DNA from: Bacteroidota bacterium
GTDB taxonomy: Bacteria; Bacteroidota; Bacteroidia; Chitinophagales; Chitinophagaceae
NCBI GenBank assembly: GCA_023423285.1
Contig: JAFAFV010000128.1
Location: forward strand, 1-18,325
Direction of reading: 5' to 3'
DNA: 18,325 nt
The notes under the pieces are model-generated. The model searched no databases and was not told the origin of the DNA. It saw only the letters and a program-made list of their open reading frames with translations. Both the position numbers and the translations under genes were made by a program. Below, in pieces: positions 1-7,946 of the stretch. How positions within the stretch are numbered: the first letter of the stretch is position 1; each line of letters begins with the position of its first letter.

Positions 1-509
1 GATAAGCCGCCAAAGATATTGGCCGGTTTGTTATAACCTTTTTTGGTAATGATGTTAATAACACCTGCAACAGCATCAGAGCCATACAATGTGCTTTGCG
101 CGCCTTTTAAAATTTCTATGCGCTCTACCTGCTCCACCGGTATCATGCGCAGATCAAACGCTCCGCCTACAGCGGATGGGTCAATCACGGGTACGCCGTT
201 TACAAGTATCAGTGTATAACCATAATTAGCGCCATTAAGATACACCGCTTTTTCTTTTCCGGGATTGCTGTTGGCGCCTGCAATGATGATGCCGCTTTGC
301 TGGTTTAAGATCTGGGCAATGTCTTTACCGCCCTGCCTGTTCAGCTCTTCCTGTGTAATGATGGAAACGATCTTGCCGGTTTCGCTCAGTTTCTTAGGAA
401 AGCGGGTAGCCGTTACCGAAACATTGTCAAGTTGTGTAATACTGTCTTGCTGCGCGTGTAGTAGTGTTGTAAATACAACAGCAGCCACTACTAAAATTTT
501 TCTTTTCAT
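1..509 (-). CDS. btuB: TonB-dependent outer-membrane receptor, BtuB-like (N-terminal part, runs off the window)
   Basis: The minus strand reads from an ATG at 509-507 through 169 complete codons to the window edge without a stop; the C-terminal barrel lies outside. A signal peptide covers about residues 1-20 (MKRKILVVAAVVF..., ending LHAQ). It is followed by a TonB-box-like stretch, LDNVSVTATR (28-36), and a plug domain (about 40-157) with the typical pieces ILVNGVPV, VERIEILKGAQSTLYGSDA and GVINIITKKG. Such receptors import scarce ligands across the outer membrane using TonB energy. The cobalamin riboswitch just upstream points to vitamin B12 or a related corrinoid as ligand, hence the symbol. 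The family call is secure; the ligand is inferred from the riboswitch, since the visible plug alone does not prove it. Confidence 0.9.
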   Translation of the reverse strand, partial: MKRKILVVAAVVFTTLLHAQQDSITQLDNVSVTATRFPKKLSETGKIVSIITQEELNRQGGKDIAQILNQQSGIIIAGANSNPGKEKAVYLNGANYGYTLILVNGVPVIDPSAVGGAFDLRMIPVEQVERIEILKGAQSTLYGSDAVAGVINIITKKGYNKPANIFGGL

Positions 510-654
510 AAAAAAAGTTTTTAGTTGACTGCTTCCGGTAAAAGGATAATAGAAGGAATTAAACGTTGTGGTTGGGTTACAAGTTTAAAGACACTGCTAA
601 TACCATACTTTTCTCCCGAAAGCTGAATATTGTTTCCCGATAGTTATCGGTATT

Positions 655-832
655 CAGGCAGGTCTTCTGGCTTCGCCCGTTTTACTACCCTTCCCTTCCA
701 AAATCAAGAAAGTGGTTATTAGTAAAACATTTCAAAATCCTCTTTAAAAGATTTTTTTGAGCGTTACAGCTACGGGGATAGCGCCGGCCTTTCACCGGCT
801 TCCCTATTATCCGCCTTAGGCGGACCTGAACG
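655..832 (-). promoter_or_regulatory. Cobalamin (B12) riboswitch
   Basis: On the minus strand the conserved core reads GGGAAGCCGGTGAAAGGCC, then GCTATCCCCGTAGCTGTAA. This matches the family pattern GGGAA..GGTG.AA..CC...GC...CCCCG..ACTGTAA. It closes with AAGCCAGAAGACCTGCC at 675-659, the usual GCCAGnAGACCTGCC end. Between the core and the close is a variable A/T-rich region of about 80 nt. The element lies about 150 nt upstream of the receptor ATG. A six-pair inverted repeat, CCGATA/TATCGG (637-650), sits between riboswitch and gene and could be part of the expression platform. Family knowledge says bound adenosylcobalamin switches such receptor genes off. Confidence 0.93.
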
Positions 833-836
833 GGTG

Positions 837-868
837 CAAATGTATGTAATGAAGGTTAAAGGCAAAAA
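837..868 (-). promoter_or_regulatory. Promoter of the riboswitch/receptor transcript
   Basis: The minus strand carries TTTTTG (868-863), 18 bases, then TACATTTG (844-837). This fits the Bacteroidota housekeeping pattern TTG-N19-TAnnTTTG. The predicted transcription start, roughly 7 bases downstream, coincides with the 5' edge of the cobalamin riboswitch. That agreement supports both calls. Confidence 0.7.
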
Positions 869-960
869 GATATTTATCTGCGGCTGAATAGCGGGTGATT
901 TTTTCAATATCTCAGGTCAATTTTTAAAAACATAATTCTGAATCTCCCTATCTTCATGCC

Positions 961-1087
961 GATGAAATAGGCATCAGCATTATTGCATATCAACCCGGGT
1001 GATTATTGGCGTATTCCCTGCCTACCGGCAGGCATCATGGTAACATTAAAATATAGCCGCGTAGCGGCTCAAAAATAAACACGTGAA
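961..1087 (+). repeat. Dispersed palindromic repeat, copy R1, ending on the permease start codon
   Basis: This stretch aligns along its length with the tandem repeat units at 17493-17705. Shared blocks in order are ATGAAATA, CAT.AGCA, ATTGCATA.CAAC, ATTAT.GGC.TATTCC, GGT.AC..TAAAAT, AGCCGC.TAGCGGC, AAAAATA and AACAC(A/G)TGAAA. R1 has an extra hairpin (CTGCCtaccGGCAG, 1018-1031) absent from the other copies. The AGCCGC-gta-GCGGCT hairpin is at 1055-1069. The element starts with ATG AAA TAG and ends over the GTG start of the permease. Nothing in it resembles a protein gene. Mobile origin is inference. Confidence 0.72.
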
Positions 1088-2498
1088 AAAAGAGTTAAGG
1101 CTTTTCGATCTCACGATGATCGTGGTGGGGTTTGTAATAGGTATGGGTATTTTTCGTACGCCGGTAAATGTGGCCGCGGCTACACCTACACCATTTGTAT
1201 TTTATATGTGCTGGCTTGCAGGGGGATTAGTGGCGCTTAGCGGCGCGCTTACCTATGCTGAGATTGGTTCGCGGCTGCCGGTTACTGGCGGGTATTACAA
1301 GGTTTTCGCTTACGCTTATCATCCATCCATTGCGTTTGCCATTAATTGTATTATTCTGGTCAGCAATGCCGCATCGCTGGGCGCTGTAGCACTTGTGGGC
1401 AGTGAGTATATAGTGGGTGTGCTGATGCCCGCTTCAAAAAATGCTGACTTCCTGAGTGTGGCAAGCCAGGCTGCCAGTGCAAGAACGATGCAGATGATTG
1501 TTGCCATTGTGTGCATCATCATTTTTTATTTTATCAACCTGCTGGGGCTTAGAATGAGCTCTAAAACACAAAATGTTTTAATGCTGATCAAGATCGGTCT
1601 GGTGGTATTGTTAATAGCCCCGCTGTTCTTTGCCGGGGAGGCCGCGCAGTTGCCGGCAGCAACATCAGTCACAGCAAATGTTTCTCCTACCATGATGGAG
1701 TATATCAAGGCATTTGGAATAGGATTGGTGGCCGTAAGCTTTACCTATGGCGGCTACCAGCAAACCATCAATTTTGGAGAAGAGGTAAAAAATCCAAATA
1801 AAAATATTCCGCGGGGCATCTTCCTTGCCATTGCGCTGATCATTGTATTGTACATGCTGGTGAACTATGCTTACGTAAGAGTGATCGGGTTTGAACAATT
1901 AAAAACCAGTAAAAACATCGCGGCTATTATGGCTTCACACATCTTTGGGCCAAAGGCCGATATGGTGCTTTCGGTGCTGTTGTTTTTTGGAGTACTGGCT
2001 TATATCAATGGCTCGCTGCTAAGCAACCCGCGCGTGATGTATGCCATGGGAAAAGATGAAATATTACCGCGCTCATTTACGAAACAAAATAAAAACGGCG
2101 CGCTTACGCTTTCGCTTAGCCTGTTTGCCGGTGTGGCAGCTATGGTGGTTTTTTGGGCTGAGGAGTTTGATAAGATTTTAAGCTTCACTATTTTTTTGGA
2201 TTGCTTTGGCATGGCGCTTTCTGCTGGCGCAATTTTTATGCTGCGCAAGCACACCAAACATCTTGACGGCAAAGGCATTTATAAAATGAGGCTTTATCCT
2301 TTCCTGCCAATATTATTTATCATCAACTATATATTCGTTGCCATTGCCATTGCCATGGATTATGAAAACAACGATCACGCGGCGCTTACGGGCATTAGCG
2401 TGCTGCTAGCGTTTATCATTATCTATTTTATTTTTTACAGAAAGAAAGGGATCAGAAGGAACGGGCATCATACAGGCAGTAATGAAACGAAAAAATGA
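1083..2498 (+). CDS. APC-superfamily amino-acid permease
   Basis: A 471-residue, very hydrophobic protein with about twelve membrane-spanning segments, the normal size for the amino acid-polyamine-organocation family. TM1 has the substrate-binding motif GMGIFRTP (about 20-27), and TM2-3 carry LSGALTYAEIGSRLPVTGGYY; both resemble SteT/YhdG-type exchangers. The start is GTG at 1083. The first in-frame ATG comes eleven codons later, inside TM1, so GTG is favoured. The repeat-family comparison puts this GTG exactly where other copies carry ATG. The last bases overlap the start of the PLP-enzyme gene (ATGA), so the two are very likely co-transcribed and translationally coupled. This suggests uptake or exchange of a sulfur amino acid such as methionine or cysteine. 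The substrate is inferred only from this partner. Confidence 0.88.
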   Translation: MKKELRLFDLTMIVVGFVIGMGIFRTPVNVAAATPTPFVFYMCWLAGGLVALSGALTYAEIGSRLPVTGGYYKVFAYAYHPSIAFAINCIILVSNAASLGAVALVGSEYIVGVLMPASKNADFLSVASQAASARTMQMIVAIVCIIIFYFINLLGLRMSSKTQNVLMLIKIGLVVLLIAPLFFAGEAAQLPAATSVTANVSPTMMEYIKAFGIGLVAVSFTYGGYQQTINFGEEVKNPNKNIPRGIFLAIALIIVLYMLVNYAYVRVIGFEQLKTSKNIAAIMASHIFGPKADMVLSVLLFFGVLAYINGSLLSNPRVMYAMGKDEILPRSFTKQNKNGALTLSLSLFAGVAAMVVFWAEEFDKILSFTIFLDCFGMALSAGAIFMLRKHTKHLDGKGIYKMRLYPFLPILFIINYIFVAIAIAMDYENNDHAALTGISVLLAFIIIYFIFYRKKGIRRNGHHTGSNETKK

Positions 2499-3676
2499 TT
2501 TTTATGGACATTTCGTATATCATAAACGAACTGGGCGAAGAACGCGAAAAATATTTTAACGCTGTAAGTCCGCCAATCGTACAGGCCAGTAATTTCAAGC
2601 TGAATACTGTGGATGACCTTTCTAAAGCTTTTGCTGATGAATTCAATTCCGCGCAGGGGTATGTGTATAGCCGCGGTCACAATCCCACGGTTGATATTTT
2701 GCGGAAGAAGCTGGCCGCCCTTGACGGAGCAGAAGATTGCCTGGTGTTTAACAACGGCGCAGCTGCAACCACGGCGGCTGTAATGGCCAATGTAAAAGCG
2801 GGTGATCATATTGTTTCTGTAGAAAATCCGTACACATGGACTAAAAGATTGTTTGATGTGCTGCTGTCTAAATTCAATGTGAGTTGCACTTATATCAAGG
2901 GTACAACGATGCAGGAATGGAAAGAGGCTTCGAATGAGAACACCGTGTTTTATTACCTTGAAACGCCCAATAGCTGGACCTATGAATTGCAACCGCTGAA
3001 AGAGATTGCCGGTTTTGCGCGTGAAAGAAATATTGTGACACTTGTTGATAACACGTACTGCACGCCCATTTATCAAAACGTGATTGAAGCCGGAATTGAT
3101 ATGGCAATGCAAACGGCTACAAAATACATAGGCGGCCACAGCGATACACTTGGCGGTGTGATAAGTGGCACCACTGCTATGATGAGAAAGATTTTTGAAA
3201 GTGAATACATGACTTTGGGCAATGGCATTTCTCCATTCAATGCATGGGCGTTGCTGCGGGGCCTGCGCACGCTGCCCATCCGGCTGGAGCGTGTTATTGC
3301 AACAACCAATAAAGTAATTGATTTTTTAGAGGCTCATCCGGCGATTGAAAAAATTATCTTTCCGTTTCATCCATCCTTTCCACAATACGAACTGGCAAAG
3401 CAACAAATGAAAGCTGCCATGGGCCTCATCACAATTGTTTTAAAAGATCCGCGGCGCGATTCAATAGTAAAATTTTGCGAGAGCCTCCATGCATTCCTCA
3501 TTGCCGTTAGCTGGGGCGGGCACGAGTCGCTGATTATGCCCCGCTGCGCGGGAATTAAAAAAGACCGGTTTAATGAAGCGAATGAAACACACAAACACAT
3601 CAGACTTTACATAGGCCTGGAAGACGCGGATTATTTAATTAAGGATTTAGAGCAGGCGTTGAATGGATTGAATTAA
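2495..3676 (+). CDS. Cys/Met-metabolism PLP-dependent enzyme (methionine gamma-lyase / cystathionine gamma-synthase / beta-lyase family)
   Basis: A 393-residue protein of standard length for this fold-type I family. Visible signatures are YSRGHNPT (58-65; Tyr58 and Arg60 contact PLP phosphate from the partner subunit), NPYTW (111-115; the Tyr stacks on PLP), LVDNTYCTP with Asp185, and TATKYIGGHSD with the Schiff-base Lys210. Near the C-terminus SWGGHESLI replaces the common SLGGVESLI. Family members act in the cytoplasm on cysteine, methionine, homocysteine or cystathionine; the exact reaction cannot be read from sequence alone. Start 2495 overlaps the permease stop as ATGA; an ATG at 2504 (MDISYI...) is a reasonable alternative. 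Coupling to a permease favours a catabolic role such as gamma-lyase, which is inference. Confidence 0.87.
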   Translation: MIFMDISYIINELGEEREKYFNAVSPPIVQASNFKLNTVDDLSKAFADEFNSAQGYVYSRGHNPTVDILRKKLAALDGAEDCLVFNNGAAATTAAVMANVKAGDHIVSVENPYTWTKRLFDVLLSKFNVSCTYIKGTTMQEWKEASNENTVFYYLETPNSWTYELQPLKEIAGFARERNIVTLVDNTYCTPIYQNVIEAGIDMAMQTATKYIGGHSDTLGGVISGTTAMMRKIFESEYMTLGNGISPFNAWALLRGLRTLPIRLERVIATTNKVIDFLEAHPAIEKIIFPFHPSFPQYELAKQQMKAAMGLITIVLKDPRRDSIVKFCESLHAFLIAVSWGGHESLIMPRCAGIKKDRFNEANETHKHIRLYIGLEDADYLIKDLEQALNGLN

Positions 3677-3745
3677 CGGGCGAAAAATGAGAAAATTTTC
3701 ACGCTCATATTCAAGCACACTCTTTATAAATTTTATCCTGCAGGA

Positions 3746-4549
3746 CTAATACCTGTAAAAATCACAGTGCTGTTCATCGCAAATGAGTTTTCTCAGAACA
3801 GGATCTTTCAAAACTTCTGTATAGTCCATCCAGTTACCGTTTACTTTTATTTTCCGGTACACAAGCCTGATGCCGTGGCTGTAATCAGCATACCAGTTTA
3901 CATGCCCCATATACAGTGGTTGTATAGGCTGGCCGTTGAGCCGGTGCCAACCATAAATTGCCACCCTGTTAGGTTTGGCATCCCTGCTGACCTTATCACT
4001 GATCACAACATCTTTTTTAATACCGGCAATCAGGCCTTTTCTTTTGTTTCGCTGTCCTTCAATAATAAGGTTGTGTTGCCACATGGTTACGGTGCTGTCC
4101 CGGTAAATATACATGGGTACAGGTTCCAGCTTTACAGCGGCTGCGTTATACACGATATCCACTATTTTTTTAGTGGGCAAAAAACAATCGAAGGAATCTG
4201 CAATTTGTTGTGCAGTAATAGGTGTTAATGGAATTCTTGCCCAATCCGCATCCGTACCGATTGATAAGTAATCCGGCATGACATAGATGGATGCTTTGAT
4301 AGTTTTATTAGTGGCGGTATCTATTGATGTAACATCTATTTTATTAAACTTTTTTAAGAATGTTGGAAAGTTGCCGCTAAGAATTTTTTCAAAAGCAAGA
4401 GAATCTCTTTCTCTCCATTGCATCTTCATAGTCTGTTGATAAAATTGTGTACCTGTTATAGGATGTTGCGGTTGCTGCTTAAAAACCGGTTTTATGGTCT
4501 TTGGAGAACAGCTCCACAAAAACAGAAAGAGCAGAAAATATCTTGACAT
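3746..4549 (-). CDS. Uncharacterised lipoprotein
   Basis: 267 residues with a short hydrophobic N-terminus and a lipobox ending at Cys14 (LFLWSCSPK), so probably anchored in a membrane by lipidation. No domain is recognised. The middle has a charged region with QRDS/ERDS-like and RNKRKG stretches. The most distinctive block is near the C-terminus: YGWHRLNGQPIQPLY, then HVNWYADYSHGIRLVY, rich in aromatic residues, with a Cys pair in the final ten residues (CDEQHC). It converges on the PLP-enzyme gene (69-bp gap) and is divergent from the TolC-family gene, sharing a 105-bp intergenic region. It is probably its own transcription unit. Function unknown. Confidence 0.8.
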   Translation of the reverse strand: MSRYFLLFLFLWSCSPKTIKPVFKQQPQHPITGTQFYQQTMKMQWRERDSLAFEKILSGNFPTFLKKFNKIDVTSIDTATNKTIKASIYVMPDYLSIGTDADWARIPLTPITAQQIADSFDCFLPTKKIVDIVYNAAAVKLEPVPMYIYRDSTVTMWQHNLIIEGQRNKRKGLIAGIKKDVVISDKVSRDAKPNRVAIYGWHRLNGQPIQPLYMGHVNWYADYSHGIRLVYRKIKVNGNWMDYTEVLKDPVLRKLICDEQHCDFYRY

Positions 4550-4642
4550 TTGTAAAAATTGAATTTCAGGTTATAAAGTAACAATATAATTGAGAAAACC
4601 AGCCGTTCACCGAAAATCTTTCCTGCCTCCTGGGTTTTCTGT

Positions 4643-4650
4643 TAAATTTG
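4643..4650 (+). promoter_or_regulatory. Possible -7 box of the efflux operon
   Basis: TAAATTTG matches TAnnTTTG exactly and lies only four bases before the ATG at 4655. No clean TTG box is seen 19-21 bases upstream. If used, the transcript would be nearly leaderless, or translation would start at the second ATG (4661). Weak support. Confidence 0.35.
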
Positions 4651-4654
4651 TCTG

Positions 4655-6091
4655 ATGAAAATGGTTTGGATCTTAACAGCCGCTATTTTATTATGCGCCA
4701 CAAATGGTGTGGCCCAGCAAAAATGGACGCTTGAGCAATGCGTGCAGTATGCTATTGAAAATAACATTTCTGTAAAGCAGGCAGATGTGCAGGCCAGGAT
4801 TGATAAACTCACGCACGACCAATCAAAACTTTCATTATACCCTAGCGCCAGTTTTCAAAGTAACCAGGGTTTCAGGCTGGGCCGCTCTATAGATCCCACG
4901 CAAAACCAATTTACCACAAGCAGCATGTTTTTTTCAAATCCCAGTCTTAATGCCGATGTGGAATTGTTTAACTGGTTTAGAAAAAGAAACAACATTGAAG
5001 CCAATAAACTACTGGCCGAAGCAGGAACAGCACGCCTGGAAAAAGCGCGCAACGATATAGCGCTGAATGTTGCCAACGCCTATCTTGCAGCACTTTTAAA
5101 TAAAGAGCAAATCAGCATTATGCAGGTGCAACTTGGCCAAAGCCGCGTGCAAACTGAAAATATTCAAAGGCAGGTACAAGCAGGCGCTTTACCCGAGCTG
5201 AACCTTGCCGAAATGGAAACGCAAATGGCTAGCGACAGTGCTTCGCTCATCAATGCAAAAGCTAATTATACCATAGCCTTATTGCAGCTAAAGGCATTGT
5301 TGAACCTTGATGCCGCCACACCGTTTGATATTGCATCGCCCCCGGTTGAAGACATTCCCGTTGAGCCTTTGGCAGCATTAGATCCTGCCTCTGTTTATAA
5401 TTCGGCTGTAGAAAATATGCCGCAGCAAAAGATCAATCAACTGAATCTGAGAGCTGCCGAGAAAAACGTGCAGGTGGCGCGCGCCTCCATGTACCCGGTT
5501 ATTTATGCTTTTGGCGGGCTGGGTTCTAATTATTCAAGTCTTCAAAAAGTAATACCCACAGCTTATGAACCGCAAATGCTGCAGATTGGTAATGTTAACA
5601 TTAATGGCGCGCAATATCCTGTGCTATCGGCATGGCCGCAGGATATACCCGTTCGTTCAAAAAAAGGAACTTATTTTAACCAGATGGCCAATAACTTTAA
5701 CCAGAACATTGGCATAGGCATTAACGTGCCGATATTTAATGCCGGCGCAGCGCGCACCAACTGGAAAAAGGCACAGCTAAATGTAAGTTCTCAGCAGTTA
5801 TTACAAGATCAGGACGCGCAAACATTAAAGCAGGATATTTACCAGGCCCATGCGAATGCGGTGGCAGCCATTGAACAATATAATGCATCTGTCATTGCTC
5901 TGGAGTCGGCCCAAAAGGCTTATGACTTTGCAGTGCGGCGCTTTGAAGTGGGGCTGTTAAAACCCATTGATCTGATCATTAATCAGAATAATTTATCGCG
6001 TTCAAAAATCAATAAGATCTCGTCGCAATACGATTATGTTTTTAAAATAAAATTGCTGGAGTTTTACAAAGGCAAAGGAATAAAGTTATAA
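4655..6091 (+). CDS. TolC-family outer-membrane efflux protein
   Basis: 478 residues with a signal peptide (about 1-20, MKMVWILTAAILL...GVA) followed by WTLEQCVQYAIENN, the standard opening of TolC-family proteins. Two copies of the outer-membrane efflux repeat are visible, with long helices rich in Ala, Gln and Asn (about 60-225 and 255-460) and the typical NVPIFNAGAARTNWKKAQ in the second half. The family forms a trimeric channel across the outer membrane and periplasm and partners with an adaptor and an inner-membrane pump. A Tyr/Pro-rich loop (about 285-345) separates the halves. The adaptor gene follows after 10 bases in the same direction. ATG 4655 fits the signal peptide; ATG 4661 would as well. 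Confidence 0.9.
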   Translation: MKMVWILTAAILLCATNGVAQQKWTLEQCVQYAIENNISVKQADVQARIDKLTHDQSKLSLYPSASFQSNQGFRLGRSIDPTQNQFTTSSMFFSNPSLNADVELFNWFRKRNNIEANKLLAEAGTARLEKARNDIALNVANAYLAALLNKEQISIMQVQLGQSRVQTENIQRQVQAGALPELNLAEMETQMASDSASLINAKANYTIALLQLKALLNLDAATPFDIASPPVEDIPVEPLAALDPASVYNSAVENMPQQKINQLNLRAAEKNVQVARASMYPVIYAFGGLGSNYSSLQKVIPTAYEPQMLQIGNVNINGAQYPVLSAWPQDIPVRSKKGTYFNQMANNFNQNIGIGINVPIFNAGAARTNWKKAQLNVSSQQLLQDQDAQTLKQDIYQAHANAVAAIEQYNASVIALESAQKAYDFAVRRFEVGLLKPIDLIINQNNLSRSKINKISSQYDYVFKIKLLEFYKGKGIKL

Positions 6092-6101
6092 ATAAGGCTT
6101 T

Positions 6102-7454
6102 ATGAGCAAAAAATGGAAAAAAATACTCATCATCTCAGGCAGCCTCCTGCTGTTGCTGATCATTTTTATTGCGGTTAAAAATAAAGACAAGGGCGTAATT
6201 AATGTCACCACCGAAAAAGCTGCTGTGCGCTCGGTAACAGAAAGTGTAACGGCAAGCGGTCAGGTGTACCCTGAGTATGAAATAAAAATCAGCCCCGACA
6301 TAAGTGGTGAGGTGATTGAATTAAGAGTGGAAGAAGGCGACAGCGTTACGCGCGGCCAGATACTGGCCAGAGTGTATGCAGATATTTATGCTTTGCAAAG
6401 AGATGAAGCGGCTGCCCGCGTCAGCCAGTCGCAGGCCAATGTATCCAACAGTCAGGCAGCTCTTGGCGCTCAGAAAGCCGCGGTGGAACAGGCGCAGCAG
6501 GCATATGACCGCAACAAAAAACTATATGAAGAAAAGGTGATTTCAAAGGCAGAATTTGAACAGTTTGAAACCAATCTATCAACGGCCAAAGCCAATTACA
6601 ATGCCAGCCTGCAAAATATTCGCAGCCTGCAGGCGGGGTCCCGAAGTGCACAAACCGGCCTGCGGTCAGCCAATACAAATTTAGGCAGAACAACCCTTAC
6701 AGCACCCATGAGCGGTGTGGTATCATCGCTTAAAATTAAGCAGGGCGAAAGGGTGGTGGGCACCGCGCAAATGGCTGGAACTGAAATGATGACCATTGCC
6801 GATATGAGCACGCTTGAATTGCGCGTGGATGTGGGGGAAAATGATATTGTAAAAGTTGACGTTGGCGATAATGCAGAAATTGAAGTGGATGCTTATAACG
6901 ACAGAAAGTTTAAAGGTATTGTAACCAAAATAGCCAGCAGTGTGAAGTCTGCCGGCGGCGGCGCTACTAATGATGTGACCAATTATGAAGTAAGAATAAG
7001 AATAGACAAAAACTCTTATGCCGACCTGGTAGACCCGGCCAACCCCAAAAATTTTCCTTTCAGGCCGGGTATGAACGCGCGTGCGGATATTAAAACAAAG
7101 CGGAAAGATAATGTGGTAACAGTGCCAATAGCTGCTGTAAACGCGCGCGTAAAAGGCAGCGACAAAAGCCTGGCTGACACCAAAAAGGAAAAGGAGCAGC
7201 CGCAATCAACTGAAGCTGCTGAAGACAACAGCAGCAATGAAATGGAAGAGATTGTATTTATAAAAATGGTAGATGGAACCGTGAAAAAACGTGTAGTGAA
7301 AACCGGTATACAGGATATCAATTACATAGAAGTCATCAGCGGTATACAGGCGGGCGATGAAGTGGTTACAGGGCCTTATACCGTCATCAGCCAAACGCTG
7401 AAGGATGGATCAAAAGTAAAAGTAGTTAGTAAAGATGAATTGTTTAAAAAATAA
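6102..7454 (+). CDS. HlyD/MacA-type periplasmic adaptor (membrane fusion protein)
   Basis: 450 residues. One N-terminal membrane anchor (about 8-25) is followed by a biotinyl-lipoyl-like half, GQVYPEYEIKISPDISGEV, and VEEGDSVTRGQILARV. Then comes a long Ala/Gln-rich coiled-coil hairpin (about 100-190), the second lipoyl half (TTLTAPMSGVVSSLKIKQGE), beta-barrel and membrane-proximal domains. A charged, low-complexity insertion (about 352-380, Lys/Glu/Gln/Ser) interrupts the last domain. The ending (GIQAGDEVVTGPY) is typical of MacA-like adaptors. It bridges a TolC-type channel and an inner-membrane transporter. Such adaptors are usually followed by MacB-like ABC or RND pump genes; here no pump gene follows, so the pump must be elsewhere or has been lost. 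Downstream gene 21 bases away. Confidence 0.9.
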   Translation: MSKKWKKILIISGSLLLLLIIFIAVKNKDKGVINVTTEKAAVRSVTESVTASGQVYPEYEIKISPDISGEVIELRVEEGDSVTRGQILARVYADIYALQRDEAAARVSQSQANVSNSQAALGAQKAAVEQAQQAYDRNKKLYEEKVISKAEFEQFETNLSTAKANYNASLQNIRSLQAGSRSAQTGLRSANTNLGRTTLTAPMSGVVSSLKIKQGERVVGTAQMAGTEMMTIADMSTLELRVDVGENDIVKVDVGDNAEIEVDAYNDRKFKGIVTKIASSVKSAGGGATNDVTNYEVRIRIDKNSYADLVDPANPKNFPFRPGMNARADIKTKRKDNVVTVPIAAVNARVKGSDKSLADTKKEKEQPQSTEAAEDNSSNEMEEIVFIKMVDGTVKKRVVKTGIQDINYIEVISGIQAGDEVVTGPYTVISQTLKDGSKVKVVSKDELFKK

Positions 7455-7475
7455 TTTGGCACTAAAAATTCACTT

Positions 7476-7946
7476 ATGCTGAAAATAAAATCATTCATCT
7501 TCATCAGTATATTTTCTTTATCAATGTTACACAGCAACGCACAAAACAATCAACCCAAAGTTGTATTAAATCATATGGCTTTGTTTGTAACAGACCTGCA
7601 AAAGGCGGGCAATTTTTATAAAGATGTTATTGGGCTTGAGCAAATTGATGAACCTTTTAAAGTGGGCAAACACATTTGGCTAAAAACGGGCTCGGTTACA
7701 TCGCTGCATTTGATATTGGGCGCACCTGCCAAAAAAGAATATTATAAAAATCACCACATTTGTTTCAGCGTTTCCTCACTGGAAGATTTTATGAAAAAGC
7801 TGGATGCACATAAAATTCCTTATGAAGATTCAAAGGGTAAAAAACACAGCGTTAACATCCGCCCTGATGGTGTGAAGCAGATATGGATACAAGACCCTGA
7901 CGGGTACTGGATTGAAATGAATAATGATCCCGCGTCTTTTAAATAG
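7476..7946 (+). CDS. Exported VOC-superfamily (glyoxalase/bleomycin-resistance fold) protein
   Basis: 156 residues with an N-terminal signal peptide (about 1-22, ending NAQ), unusual for this mostly cytoplasmic superfamily. The remainder is one VOC domain: VVLNHMALFVTDLQKAGNFY (29-48), GSVTSLHLILG, HHICFSVSSLEDFMKKL and IQDPDGYWIEM. Candidate metal ligands are His33, His78, His93/94 and Glu147, the positions used by glyoxalase I and extradiol dioxygenases. It could be a periplasmic lyase, dioxygenase or binding protein; no substrate can be assigned. It follows the adaptor gene by 21 bases, so it probably belongs to the efflux operon. Its last 8 bases overlap the convergent ruvA 3' end. Confidence 0.83.
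   Translation: MLKIKSFIFISIFSLSMLHSNAQNNQPKVVLNHMALFVTDLQKAGNFYKDVIGLEQIDEPFKVGKHIWLKTGSVTSLHLILGAPAKKEYYKNHHICFSVSSLEDFMKKLDAHKIPYEDSKGKKHSVNIRPDGVKQIWIQDPDGYWIEMNNDPASFK

Noticed and set aside
265..528. Forward frame of 87 codons opposite the receptor gene
   Set aside because: It is the antisense shadow of the TonB-dependent receptor, which has clear family motifs.
821..836. CGCC/GGCG palindrome near the riboswitch as a separate repeat
   Set aside because: On the minus strand it forms a helix of the cobalamin riboswitch itself.
3677..3745. Possible terminator between the PLP enzyme and the convergent lipoprotein
   Set aside because: Only an A/T palindrome (GAAAATTTTC) and weak pairing around it; no GC stem or U run.
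3767..4228. Forward frame of 153 codons opposite the lipoprotein
   Set aside because: The minus strand has a full-length frame with a lipobox and good start; the plus frame has no signal, no motif and shadow-like composition.
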